The translations under genes and the position numbers were made by a program. Shown piece after piece: positions 42,106-49,879 of a stretch of 51,064 nucleotides of DNA. This DNA is from a virus. The notes below the pieces were generated by a model, which saw nothing but the letters and a program-made list of their open reading frames with translations, ran no database searches and was not told the origin of the DNA. Every line of letters begins with the position of its first letter. The stretch's first letter is position 1. Location of the stretch: positions 1-51,064 of the IMG/VR virus record IMGVR_UViG_3300050821_002736; one strand, 5' to 3'.

Positions 42106-42291
42106 CTATTTTTTCCCCCACAATTTTTCATAAAAATTAGCCTCTGTTTCCCAAAACTTACTTTCTTGTAAATAAAGTATAGCTTGTTGTGGGTCTGCTT
42201 TAGCTAATTGTTTATAGCCTGCAGCAGCACTTCTCATATTATTAATAATTTCTTCATTACTTAAGTATTCTAAATCAGGAACATGGTCCAT
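42106..42291 (-). CDS. Hypothetical helical protein
   Basis: 61 residues: PDLEYLSNEEIINNMRSAAA then QAILYLQESKFWETEANFYE. Predicted all-helical. It starts 1 nt after the primase-helicase stop. Function unknown. Confidence 0.6.
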   Translation of the reverse strand: MDHVPDLEYLSNEEIINNMRSAAAGYKQLAKADPQQAILYLQESKFWETEANFYEKLWGKK

Positions 42292-42292
42292 A

Positions 42293-43879
42293 TCAAAAAG
42301 ACTCCTTTATATTTGCTAAATGAATTTTACCTGTATCTCCATCATAAACAAAAGTATCGCACAATACTTCCTGTTCTCTTCCGTATCTAGTTTTTAAAAG
42401 CCGCAACTGACGATGATTCTTAGTTTCTTCTTCTGTTAAATTTCCTTCAATGCCTATAATATTGTCAGATAATTGTGCCAAAGCACCAGAACCTCGTAAT
42501 GCAGATCTATTAACTTTTTTACCTTCTTCCCATTGTGTTCCTTGATGGCTAGGATTAGATAAATGGGAAATACATACAAATCCGACATTACTTGTATTAA
42601 TCAATTCCCTAATCTTAGTCACTAATACATCTATATCTTTACGTTCGCCATCTTTTCCAGAAACTGTTCCAGAGACAGCGATAGAAATATGATCTAAAAA
42701 TATAAAATCTACTTTTTCTGACAAGGCATAATACTCTAAAACATCTAATAATTCTTTGCTAGTCAAAGAACCAAAATGATCATGTGTTAAATAATTTTTA
42801 AACTTATCTCTAAATTCTTGTCTCTGTATTTGTGTTAATATTTTAGGATTATTAGCATAATTTCTATTATTAAAATACATTCCTGCATAAGAGAATATAG
42901 TTTTCTTTTTGTCTTCTTCTAATTTAATATCAACAATTTTTAAATTTTTGTTTAAAATCATATCATATATAACATTAGAGGCAAAAGTAGATTTGCTCAT
43001 CCCTGAGCCCGCCGCTATCATTGTCAATTCGCCTTTACGAAGTCCAGCTAATGCATAATTTAATTGTGGATATTGTAATTCAACGCCTTTAGGAGGTTCA
43101 TAATCAAAGAATTCGTCCGTTAAATCTGACATCCGTATGATGCCTTGTGGTGTAATCGGACTGGCCTTTAAGACTGCCCATTTTAACTCTTCTTGTTGAT
43201 GATTAATTAACATTTCACAAGCATCTTTTCTAGGCAACTTAACCACTTTAATCTTATTTTTACTAAATAAAGGTAAAACTTTTTCTAAGGCTTTATGGCC
43301 TGCTTCATCTTCATCAAAACATAATGTAATGTAATCATATTGAACCAATGTCTGATAATGGTATTTAACAAACTCAACGGCACTCCCGGCTCCACGCGGC
43401 AAACTAGTAACATGGTTGAGACTTCTAAGTGCGCCAGTACCCAAAGCTTGATACACCGCCATACAATCTTCTTCACCTTCAGTAATAATAATATTCTTTC
43501 TTGATGCATCGTGAAGATGGCCCCCAAACATGTCTAAATCTTTTACATAATTTATCCAGGAATATTCTTTATTCACTGTTTTAGTTTTTTGTGTTCTTAG
43601 TTGTCCTTTCCGATAATATGGAAATATTAATTTATTAGCATTAAATTCTATATTAAATGAATCAGTGGTCTCTTGTGTTAATGATTTTTTACGAATCCCT
43701 CCTGGCACTGAAGAGCCTTGCGCAAAATCAAACAATTCTTTTGAACTTAAACTATCTTCATTATCAAGAATCATTTTCTCACACCTAAAACAATATAATC
43801 CATCTTCATATACCCCAACATTAGGTTTATATTTTCCTTCTAATTCACAATCTGGACATGTAGTTCTTTTATTAGTCAT
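42293..43879 (-). CDS. Primase-helicase, T7 gp4-like
   Basis: 528 residues from the ATG at 43879; a longer frame would overlap the upstream zinc-finger gene more deeply. Zinc site: CPDC (8-11) and CFRC (30-33). TOPRIM primase core: IIITEGEEDCMAVYQALG and TLCFDEDEAG. Helicase: LRKGELTMIAAGSGMSKST (Walker A), VDFIFLDHISI (Walker B), RGSGALAQLSDNIIGIEGN. The whole replication fork can thus be phage-encoded. Confidence 0.93.
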   Translation of the reverse strand: MTNKRTTCPDCELEGKYKPNVGVYEDGLYCFRCEKMILDNEDSLSSKELFDFAQGSSVPGGIRKKSLTQETTDSFNIEFNANKLIFPYYRKGQLRTQKTKTVNKEYSWINYVKDLDMFGGHLHDASRKNIIITEGEEDCMAVYQALGTGALRSLNHVTSLPRGAGSAVEFVKYHYQTLVQYDYITLCFDEDEAGHKALEKVLPLFSKNKIKVVKLPRKDACEMLINHQQEELKWAVLKASPITPQGIIRMSDLTDEFFDYEPPKGVELQYPQLNYALAGLRKGELTMIAAGSGMSKSTFASNVIYDMILNKNLKIVDIKLEEDKKKTIFSYAGMYFNNRNYANNPKILTQIQRQEFRDKFKNYLTHDHFGSLTSKELLDVLEYYALSEKVDFIFLDHISIAVSGTVSGKDGERKDIDVLVTKIRELINTSNVGFVCISHLSNPSHQGTQWEEGKKVNRSALRGSGALAQLSDNIIGIEGNLTEEETKNHRQLRLLKTRYGREQEVLCDTFVYDGDTGKIHLANIKESF

Positions 43880-44072
43880 TATCTTCAAATATCTCATACA
43901 AACACTTTTGACACATATCTTCAGGGCTACCATCTTGTTTGGTAGATTCTAAATCCCATTCTGTTAGTCTAAAATTACAAGCTTTACATCGTGTTGATAT
44001 TAATTTTTTCTTTTTATGTAATTCTTTAATTTTACTTAAATTTCTTTCACATTCATCAATACAAACACCCAT
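43872..44072 (-). CDS. Small zinc-finger protein
   Basis: 66 residues from the ATG at 44072 (gaggtg upstream; GTG at 44084 also possible). CKACNFRLTEWDL...CQKCLYEIF is a two-pair zinc finger of the DksA/TraR or C4 type. Probably nucleic-acid or RNA polymerase binding. Its stop overlaps the primase start. Confidence 0.6.
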   Translation of the reverse strand: MGVCIDECERNLSKIKELHKKKKLISTRCKACNFRLTEWDLESTKQDGSPEDMCQKCLYEIFEDND

Positions 44073-44076
44073 TATT

Positions 44077-44244
44077 TTAATCACCTCTTAAATATTTCTT
44101 AGCTTCTTCTAATATTTTATCCGCATATTCTTGTGTCATTGTTCCCTTGACTGTAAAATAATGCAATGTATCTGCTAAATCTAAAAAACTTCTTTCCGAT
44201 GGGTCTTCATAAAAATATGCTTTAACTTCTGCTGTACTTTTCAT
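44077..44244 (-). CDS. Hypothetical acidic protein
   Basis: 55 residues: MKSTAEVKAYFYEDPSERSF, then LDLADTLHYFTVKGTMTQEY. Helical, acidic. It overlaps the previous gene by about 20 nt and the next zinc-finger RBS. Function unknown. Confidence 0.55.
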   Translation of the reverse strand: MKSTAEVKAYFYEDPSERSFLDLADTLHYFTVKGTMTQEYADKILEEAKKYLRGD

Positions 44245-44434
44245 TTTTTAATCCTTTTATAAATGCATTCTGTTGCTCAATTGTTGTTGTCAATTTAAAA
44301 GCTTCTTTGGTTTTTATATCACATTCATTGGATGCTCTGTAATAATAACATAATCTAGTAGAATTTCCTAACAATTCTGCACTATTAATACCTAATTGTG
44401 TAGCTGATATTTGTAAATCATTTATATTTTTCAT
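44222..44434 (-). CDS. Hypothetical protein
   Basis: 70 residues: MKNINDLQISATQLGINSAE, LLGNSTRLCYYYRASNECDI and a charged tail. Its start sits just after the preceding small gene. No family recognised. Confidence 0.6.
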   Translation of the reverse strand: MKNINDLQISATQLGINSAELLGNSTRLCYYYRASNECDIKTKEAFKLTTTIEQQNAFIKGLKNEKYSRS

Positions 44435-44464
44435 TTTCTTGCCTTATAAATTCTTCTTGTGTCA

Positions 44465-44677
44465 TTATATTAACTCCACATATTTATTTTGAAATATACC
44501 TACAATTACTTTATTATGTTCATCTATAAATCTTATGATAGATTTATCAATTCCTAAACTTCCTATTAAAATACCCCAATATTTGGTACTATATATTGGC
44601 ATCCTATGAGAATCCATATCGGATTCTGATCTTAGGATTCTAACCTTTTTTAGAGGTGTAGAAGCCATAATTGTCAT
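44465..44677 (-). CDS. Hypothetical protein overlapping the clpX-like 3' end
   Basis: 70 residues from the ATG at 44677 (aggaga upstream), beginning MTIMASTPLKKVRILRSESD. An in-frame extension into the ClpX-like gene is not needed. Basic start, then a beta-rich end (KSIIRFIDEHNKVIVGIFQN). Function unknown; coupling suggests a possible partner of the ClpX-like protein. Confidence 0.6.
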   Translation of the reverse strand: MTIMASTPLKKVRILRSESDMDSHRMPIYSTKYWGILIGSLGIDKSIIRFIDEHNKVIVGIFQNKYVELI

Positions 44678-46013
44678 TTTCCCAGTTCTCCTGGGAGAAT
44701 TTAAACTCTTCTGTAATAAATAAGGATTCTGTCTGTTCTGCCTCAAAATTCTCATTTTCTGTAGCTCTGTCAACTCTTTCATCGTCTTTATCTCTCATGC
44801 TAATGTCTGGATTATTGTCTAAATCTACATCTAATATGACAGTCATTATATCTGAATTACTAGGATATTCAAACATAGAATCTTTTAATAAATCTGATAA
44901 AATTCCTCTTAATGCTCTTGCTCCAGTTTTGTGTTTAAATGCTAAATCTGAAACATAATCTAAAGCTTTTTCACTTACTTGTAATTCTACTCCATCCAAT
45001 TCAAAAAGTCTAGTGATTTGTTTTAGGGCAGAATTTTTAGGTTCTTTAAGAATTCTTTTCATTGTTTCTTTAGTTAAAGAATCAGTATGTGTAATTGTAG
45101 TAAATCTACCAATAAATTCAGGAATAAAACCATATTTAATAATATCATCTGTGTCTAATTCTTTAATAACTTCATCAAAGTCAGGTTTTTCTTCTGTTGA
45201 TTTCACGGAAGCATTAAATCCTATACCAGATTTTCCTTTGTTTATTCTTTTACTTATTAAATTAGGTAAATCACTAAATGCTCCAGTTGCAATAAATAAT
45301 ACATTAGTTGTGTCAAATGGAATCTTTGCTCCAGTTTTTTGATTTGATGGTGAAAAATGTATAACATTAGATTCTAAAGTTTTCAATAAAGATCTTTGTA
45401 CAGCTAAGCCAGTAATGTCTCGACTACCATCTGATTTTAAATGTATTTTATCTACTTCATCTAATACTATAATACCGTGTTGGGCTTTTCCTAAATCCTC
45501 ATCAGCAGCTGTATATAATGCAGAAATCATATCTTCCACATCGCCACCAACATATCCTGTTTCTGTCATTTGTGTAGAGTCATGAATAATAAATGGAACC
45601 CCTAAAAAATCTGCTAAATGCTCAATCATAGCAGTTTTACCTGTTCCTGTTGGTCCAATCATTAACACATTAGCTTTAGAAGGTTTTTTGTTAGTCCTGT
45701 CACTCTGTAGTTTATAATTTTGGTATGACGCTAATGCTAATGATTTCTTAGCCTCTTTTTGTCCTACAATAAATTTATCTAAATAATCTACAATATCTTT
45801 CGGTGTATAATAAACCGTAAATGGATCTTTAGGTTTTGCTGGAGTTGTTTCTAAGATCATTAAATCATAAAAATCTTGAATGCAGGTATGGCATAATCCC
45901 CATTTTACTTTAACTAAAATGACAGGAACTGAATTTGAAGATTTATGACATCTAAAACATAAATAATCAACAGGAAATAGATAATTATTATTTGAACTAT
46001 CATATGTTTCCAT
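44640..46013 (-). CDS. ClpX-like AAA+ unfoldase with N-terminal zinc finger
   Basis: 457 residues (E. coli ClpX 424). Zinc-binding N-domain: CFRC (19-22) and CHTC (41-44). Walker A GPTGTGKT (120-127), GYVG pore loop (153-156), Walker B IIVLDEVDKI (181-190), SGIGFNASVK (262-271) aligning with the ClpX IGF loop that docks on ClpP, Arg finger EFIGR (299-303), sensor 2 KTGARALRG (362-370). The RKH pore loop is not conserved (SNQKTGAKI). The 60-residue C-terminal extension is acidic and unlike ClpX. It unfolds proteins for a peptidase; the partner may be host ClpP or the phage HslV-like proteins. Confidence 0.92.
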   Translation of the reverse strand: METYDSSNNNYLFPVDYLCFRCHKSSNSVPVILVKVKWGLCHTCIQDFYDLMILETTPAKPKDPFTVYYTPKDIVDYLDKFIVGQKEAKKSLALASYQNYKLQSDRTNKKPSKANVLMIGPTGTGKTAMIEHLADFLGVPFIIHDSTQMTETGYVGGDVEDMISALYTAADEDLGKAQHGIIVLDEVDKIHLKSDGSRDITGLAVQRSLLKTLESNVIHFSPSNQKTGAKIPFDTTNVLFIATGAFSDLPNLISKRINKGKSGIGFNASVKSTEEKPDFDEVIKELDTDDIIKYGFIPEFIGRFTTITHTDSLTKETMKRILKEPKNSALKQITRLFELDGVELQVSEKALDYVSDLAFKHKTGARALRGILSDLLKDSMFEYPSNSDIMTVILDVDLDNNPDISMRDKDDERVDRATENENFEAEQTESLFITEEFKFSQENWENDNYGFYTSKKG

Positions 46014-46023
46014 AATATTTTAC

Positions 46024-46260
46024 CTACCTATTTTTACTTATTTGTGTTTTAGAAAGATTCTTTAAAGGTTCACCTTGATTTAACCATTTTCTTGCAATAG
46101 TTGTCAAGATAACATCAGGATATTTTGTGTTATGAAAAGCTGAACATTTGTCAGTTCTAAAATTATAATTTTGAGATAAATGTGTATTATCTAATGAATA
46201 AGTATAGCCATCTTTTTGTTTAGAATTTATTATAAAACTACAAGGTTTGTAATATTTCAT
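46024..46260 (-). CDS. Hypothetical protein
   Basis: 78 residues from the ATG at 46260 (gaggaat upstream; the TTG extension is unlikely). MKYYKPCSFIINSKQKDGYT, then DKCSAFHNTKYPDVILTTIA and a basic tail. Directly upstream of the ClpX-like gene. Function unknown. Confidence 0.6.
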   Translation of the reverse strand: MKYYKPCSFIINSKQKDGYTYSLDNTHLSQNYNFRTDKCSAFHNTKYPDVILTTIARKWLNQGEPLKNLSKTQISKNR

Positions 46261-46261
46261 A

Positions 46262-46483
46262 TTATTCCTCAAATGGTTTTTTTTCAGGAGTTTTATTCAA
46301 TAATTCCTTATATGATGTTACATTTACATTTTTATTACCAGTTTTTATGACAATGTCATTCTCTTCGAATATAGCATTTGGATATATTTGCTGTCTGCTG
46401 GTCGCTATACCAGTATCGATGTTTTTAAGAATTAAAAAATATTGACCTTCTTCTTCAATAATATCAAATTTATTTATGTGCAT
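46262..46483 (-). CDS. Hypothetical protein
   Basis: 73 residues, beta-rich and acidic (FDIIEEEGQYFLILKNIDTG; ENDIVIKTGNKNVNV). Overlaps the preceding gene by 10 nt. No family recognised. Confidence 0.6.
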   Translation of the reverse strand: MHINKFDIIEEEGQYFLILKNIDTGIATSRQQIYPNAIFEENDIVIKTGNKNVNVTSYKELLNKTPEKKPFEE

Positions 46484-46677
46484 TTACTTAACCCCTTTAA
46501 ATAAAATATATAAGATTCAAGTCTATCGGCTAATGAAAAATACTTATCATTAGCTAGCCAATCATCATCCAATGATGCTAGTCTATTTTTATAATAATTT
46601 AATAATTTTCCTATATCTCTGCCCTGATATGGCCTATCTAAAATTATATATTGTAAATCATTTAATTGTCTGGACAT
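46474..46677 (-). CDS. Hypothetical protein
   Basis: 67 residues: LNDLQYIILDRPYQGRDIGK then a helical charged region (YYKNRLASLDDDWLANDKYF). Lies directly downstream of HslV-like B. Function unknown. Confidence 0.6.
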   Translation of the reverse strand: MSRQLNDLQYIILDRPYQGRDIGKLLNYYKNRLASLDDDWLANDKYFSLADRLESYIFYLKGLSKCT

Positions 46678-46682
46678 TATAA

Positions 46683-47201
46683 TTAATCTTTAATAGATTT
46701 AGTATGAGTCAACTCAGTTATTGATGTAGTTCCTTTCTTTGCCGCATTAAACACTTGTTTAATAATCTTTAAATATTCATTTCTATTTTTAGCTTTTCTA
46801 GGATTTAAGGCATACCAAGCACCTAATAAATATCTTCCACCTGATCCTAAACCTTTAGGCCTGTTACGAAAATTATGAGTATTAATAGTTACATTTAATT
46901 TATTTTTCTCTTTATCAAATCTATAATATCCAATAATAGCTTTATCTTTATTTACAACTACCATATCACCATTAGCTTTAGACTTTAATTTATTATAGAA
47001 ATCAAAATTATTAGTTTTTAATAATTCTTTAATTTCTTCTAATAAGCCTATACTGCCACATCCAACAAATATATCTCCATTTGAAAGATAAATAGATTTC
47101 TCGTATGTGTCATCCATTAAATCCCATTCATCTGTCACAACAATACCGTCGGAGTGAACAAAGACTTCGCCTTTATAGTAATCTATTAATAAAGCTGTCA
47201 T
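46683..47201 (-). CDS. HslV-like proteasome-type protease subunit B
   Basis: 172 residues, very close to HslV length. Begins MTALL, so Thr2 would be the exposed nucleophile. VHSDGIVVTD (15-24) supplies the conserved Asp18, EKSIYLSNGDIFVGCGS (34-50) Lys35, and GLGSGGRYLLGAWYAL (117-132) the GSGG turn and helix. It is divergent from subunit A outside these blocks, suggesting different roles or a mixed chamber. It lies in the same operon as the ClpX-like gene. Confidence 0.75.
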   Translation of the reverse strand: MTALLIDYYKGEVFVHSDGIVVTDEWDLMDDTYEKSIYLSNGDIFVGCGSIGLLEEIKELLKTNNFDFYNKLKSKANGDMVVVNKDKAIIGYYRFDKEKNKLNVTINTHNFRNRPKGLGSGGRYLLGAWYALNPRKAKNRNEYLKIIKQVFNAAKKGTTSITELTHTKSIKD

Positions 47202-47213
47202 ATTTAATCTCCC

Positions 47214-47441
47214 TTATCTCTTCTTATGCCACTGATATAAACCCCAAGATTCTAATATAAAAAATCCTGCATTGGTTATCATTAGGCCTAATATATGATT
47301 TTGATATCCTATCAAAAACCATAATACTGAACCTACAACCCACAATAACATAGAATATTTAACAAATCTAGTATTTCCCAAGCTCATTAATCCGGTAGCC
47401 ATTAAAGAAACTGTTGTTGATATTATTTCTATTAAATGCAT
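47214..47441 (-). CDS. Small 3-TM membrane protein, PnuC-like
   Basis: 75 residues with three hydrophobic helices (IISTTVSLMATGLMSLGN; YSMLLWVVGSVLWFLIGY; ILGLMITNAGFFILESWGLY). The pattern, with NTRFVKY between helices, is like half-size PnuC or SemiSWEET-type phage membrane proteins. First gene of the long leftward operon, preceded by the repeated operator-like motif. Transported substrate unknown. Confidence 0.6.
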   Translation of the reverse strand: MHLIEIISTTVSLMATGLMSLGNTRFVKYSMLLWVVGSVLWFLIGYQNHILGLMITNAGFFILESWGLYQWHKKR

Positions 47442-47724
47442 TCTTTATCTTCTCCGTAAAGGTTACCGTTCGTCGGAAAGTACTTGACAACTTTTATTCA
47501 CATGTTATAATAAATCTTTTTAAGGGATTTATTTTTAAGTTTACCTACATACTACTATTATTTTCTTTCAATAGATATATTATAACAAATGTACCTAGTA
47601 AAACCAATCCCAATTTTCCACTAAATGATGTTACTAATGGTTTAGAAATAAAAGTTATTAGTGATATATACATTTATTATCCTTGTCTTTTTTATTAATT
47701 ATAAATACAGAGGTTACCATAACT
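47442..47724. promoter_or_regulatory. Divergent regulatory region
   Basis: Lies between the leftward early operon and the rightward amidase operon. It holds the operator-like motif TACCGTTCGTCGGA (47464-47477), the rightward promoter at 47484-47511 and a ~200-nt leader with no ATG-initiated gene. A frame ending near 47698 could begin only at an unusual ATT near 47533. No clear leftward -35/-10 pair was found, though a leftward promoter is expected here. Confidence 0.5.
47484..47511 (+). promoter_or_regulatory. Rightward promoter for the amidase operon
   Basis: TTGACA (47484-47489), a 16-bp spacer and TATAAT (47506-47511): both hexamers are perfect. The operator-like motif ends 6 bp upstream of the -35 box, a position suited to activation or repression of this promoter. 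Confidence 0.75.
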
Positions 47725-48276
47725 ATGAAATTAATACAATCTCCTAAACGTTTTAGATCTGCTAGGCATCAAACACCGCATACAGTGACATTACATCATA
47801 CTGCAGGTTCATTAAAAGGTAGTGAAGATTATTCAATTAATGTAACTCATTTTGGTTATCATTTTATGATAGATAGAGATGGTACTGTGTACGCATATAA
47901 CCCAGTTACAGAAGAAGTAGCACATAGCCTAGAAGCTAATACAGGCTACATAGGAGTTGCTTTCATTGCAGGAGGTACTGAATTAGGCCCAGTGCAGCAA
48001 AATCAATACCAAGCAGCTGTAGAGCTTTTAACTAAGCTTCAACAAGACTATGGCGATACATTGAAATATGTTACTGACCATGCTACAATTGATGTATTAG
48101 TTTCTGGTAGGTGTGCTAAATCAGATCCGCAGTGGGCTGGTGAGCATGTAGATCAGAATAATTGGGATATTAAGCATCATTATATAGATATGATTGCTAA
48201 TGATACAGGCTTACTTGCAATTAAAACTGATGGTAAAATATCTATAGGGGCCAATAATGAGGACACACAAGAATAA
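47725..48276 (+). CDS. Endolysin: N-acetylmuramoyl-L-alanine amidase (Amidase_2)
   Basis: 183 residues from the ATG at 47725 with RBS agagg. LHHTAG (23-28), GYHFMIDRDGTVY (44-56), a TDHATID segment with His119, and Cys130 in SGRCAKSDPQ form the zinc site pattern of T7 lysozyme-type amidases. It cuts the amide between glycan and peptide; the T7 homologue also inhibits phage RNA polymerase, which is absent here. Confidence 0.9.
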   Translation: MKLIQSPKRFRSARHQTPHTVTLHHTAGSLKGSEDYSINVTHFGYHFMIDRDGTVYAYNPVTEEVAHSLEANTGYIGVAFIAGGTELGPVQQNQYQAAVELLTKLQQDYGDTLKYVTDHATIDVLVSGRCAKSDPQWAGEHVDQNNWDIKHHYIDMIANDTGLLAIKTDGKISIGANNEDTQE

Positions 48277-48590
48277 TGGATAAACAAAATAGATTTAAGC
48301 TTAAAATAGAAATAGACAAACTAATCGATGATGAATTATATATTGTCGAATATTTGGTTAATGATTTAATGATGGATAAGGACAATACAAATAAAATATA
48401 TTATCCCGAAAGAGCTAATCAAGGATTATATACTGGTAAATACCTTAAAGAAAATTATGTTCAAATGGTAGCAGATGCTATTGCTGGCCTACACAAAGAT
48501 AATAGGCCATATAAAAGAGCATTTGCAGGAAAATTATATATTACTAAATCAAATATTATAGATAAATTGGAGGTACATTTCAGTGAATAA
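48276..48590 (+). CDS. Hypothetical protein
   Basis: 104 residues, charged and helical (KQNRFKLKIEIDKLIDDELY...). Contains NQGLYTGKYLKENYVQMVAD. Start overlaps the amidase stop (TAATG). Function unknown. Confidence 0.7.
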   Translation: MDKQNRFKLKIEIDKLIDDELYIVEYLVNDLMMDKDNTNKIYYPERANQGLYTGKYLKENYVQMVADAIAGLHKDNRPYKRAFAGKLYITKSNIIDKLEVHFSE

Positions 48591-48729
48591 ATTCTTAATT
48601 ATAACTGGTGCAATTATATTAGGGGCATTTTTTGGTTCATTTGGAGGATTACATACACTTCCACATTCTACAAATTCTCAATTATATCATACGATACTTT
48701 CCCCTTCAAAAGCTCCTATAGATAAGTAA
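48583..48729 (+). CDS. Small TM protein, GTG start
   Basis: 48 residues starting at GTG with an excellent RBS (ggagg, 8 nt): NKFLIITGAIILGAFFGSFG, then LHTLPHSTNSQLYHTILSPS. One membrane helix and a polar tail. Overlaps the previous stop. Function unknown. Confidence 0.6.
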   Translation: MNKFLIITGAIILGAFFGSFGGLHTLPHSTNSQLYHTILSPSKAPIDK

Positions 48730-48752
48730 ATTTAATCAAAGAGGTATATATT

Positions 48753-48941
48753 ATGTCTGATTCAGATAATAAAGTTAAAATTGTTATTGACCAAGATGGC
48801 CACACTAGAGATAAATTTGGTAATCCTATTCAACCTTTATTAGTTCCAGATGAAGATAAGCATTCAGTAAAGGATGATGGTAGTTTAAATGAAGATGATG
48901 ATGCTTTAGATAAATTTGAAGGTACAATAGGTACTAAATAG
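48753..48941 (+). CDS. Acidic small protein
   Basis: 62 residues, very acidic (DEDKHSVKDDGSLNEDDDAL). Its composition recalls phage DNA-mimic or RNA polymerase-binding proteins, but no match can be claimed. RBS agaggtat. Confidence 0.6.
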   Translation: MSDSDNKVKIVIDQDGHTRDKFGNPIQPLLVPDEDKHSVKDDGSLNEDDDALDKFEGTIGTK

Positions 48942-48975
48942 ATAATATATTAAAGGAAAATAGAGGTTAAATAAT

Positions 48976-49164
48976 ATGACGTATGTAACTAGTGCTGAAG
49001 ATGAAGCTAAGAAATTAGCTGATGAGCTGAAGACCAATAAAGAACGTATGGAACGCTTACGTAAAGCATGGCAAGATGAATTTATTGGTAATCCCACTTT
49101 TGGTATTCCTAGTCATGATGAAACTTCTGTAGATGATTTAGATAATCGTCCATTAGGACAATAA
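48976..49164 (+). CDS. Small helical protein
   Basis: 62 residues. Charged helix (SAEDEAKKLADELKTNKERM, ERLRKAWQDEFIG) then a polar acidic tail. Function unknown; part of the amidase operon. Confidence 0.65.
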   Translation: MTYVTSAEDEAKKLADELKTNKERMERLRKAWQDEFIGNPTFGIPSHDETSVDDLDNRPLGQ

Positions 49165-49166
49165 TT

Positions 49167-49493
49167 ATGAATAGAAGTGTATATAAAAAAGAATATATAG
49201 ATAAAATACAATTTTCTAATTTATCTTTTGCAGATTATATGGGTCATTTAACAATTGATAGAACTTTACCTAAATATTGTCATGTAGGAGCAAAATTTTA
49301 TTATACAGGAGACAAAACAAATATAGGTAAACTAAAACAAAATCCTGAACAAATTATCCATTCAGGTGAAGTCTCAACAACAAGAGGTATTTCTGGGTCT
49401 TTGGCAAATATCTGGATAGTGGAATTAATGTGTGTAATAGAAGATAAAGAATTTGTTATTACACGAGGACAAGGAAATTGGACAATAGTTTAA
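49167..49493 (+). CDS. Hypothetical protein
   Basis: 108 residues, mixed alpha/beta, with Tyr-rich KYCHVGAKFYYTGDKTNIGK and a beta-rich end (KEFVITRGQGNWTIV). Starts 2 nt after the previous stop and ends 2 nt before the convergent leftward operon. Function unknown; no terminator is visible between them. Confidence 0.65.
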   Translation: MNRSVYKKEYIDKIQFSNLSFADYMGHLTIDRTLPKYCHVGAKFYYTGDKTNIGKLKQNPEQIIHSGEVSTTRGISGSLANIWIVELMCVIEDKEFVITRGQGNWTIV

Positions 49494-49495
49494 TA

Positions 49496-49648
49496 TTATT
49501 TACTATCCTCTATTCCATGTGGCCATTTACGATATTTAAACCAATAAACTACTAATCCATATCCTAATATTAATATTACAGGTAATCCAAATAATAATAT
49601 TAAGAAAAATATATTAATAAATATTCTTTTTAATACATATATCACCAT
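49496..49648 (-). CDS. Small TM protein
   Basis: 50 residues: MVIYVLKRIFINIFFLILLF then GLPVILILGYGLVVYWFKYR, with a polar tail KWPHGIEDSK. A long hydrophobic region that could span the membrane twice. Starts right after the upstream stop. Function unknown. Confidence 0.55.
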   Translation of the reverse strand: MVIYVLKRIFINIFFLILLFGLPVILILGYGLVVYWFKYRKWPHGIEDSK

Positions 49649-49861
49649 TTATTTTATATCACTATTCCTTTCACTGTTACGCTTATATTCTTCATCCATG
49701 GCCCTAGCTCTATTAATTTGTTTAATGTGTTCACTTCTATTGTGAATCATTTCTCTAATTCCTGAGTTACGACCAATAAAACCTAATATTACTGCTAATG
49801 TAGACCATAAACTTAAAAATAATAATGTCATTACAACAATTGTTAATATTAAATTAATCAT
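49649..49861 (-). CDS. Small membrane protein with charged cytoplasmic tail
   Basis: 70 residues. N-terminal TM of about 27 residues (LILTIVVMTLLFLSLWSTLA) followed by a basic/acidic coiled tail (HIKQINRARAMDEEYKRNSE). Function unknown. Confidence 0.6.
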   Translation of the reverse strand: MINLILTIVVMTLLFLSLWSTLAVILGFIGRNSGIREMIHNRSEHIKQINRARAMDEEYKRNSERNSDIK

Positions 49862-49879
49862 ATAAATATCTATCCTCTT

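Noticed and set aside
47533-47698. Rightward frame with hydrophobic segment after the 47484 promoter
   Set aside because: No ATG, GTG or TTG start follows the promoter; only an ATT near an aaggga RBS would work. Too weak to call a gene.
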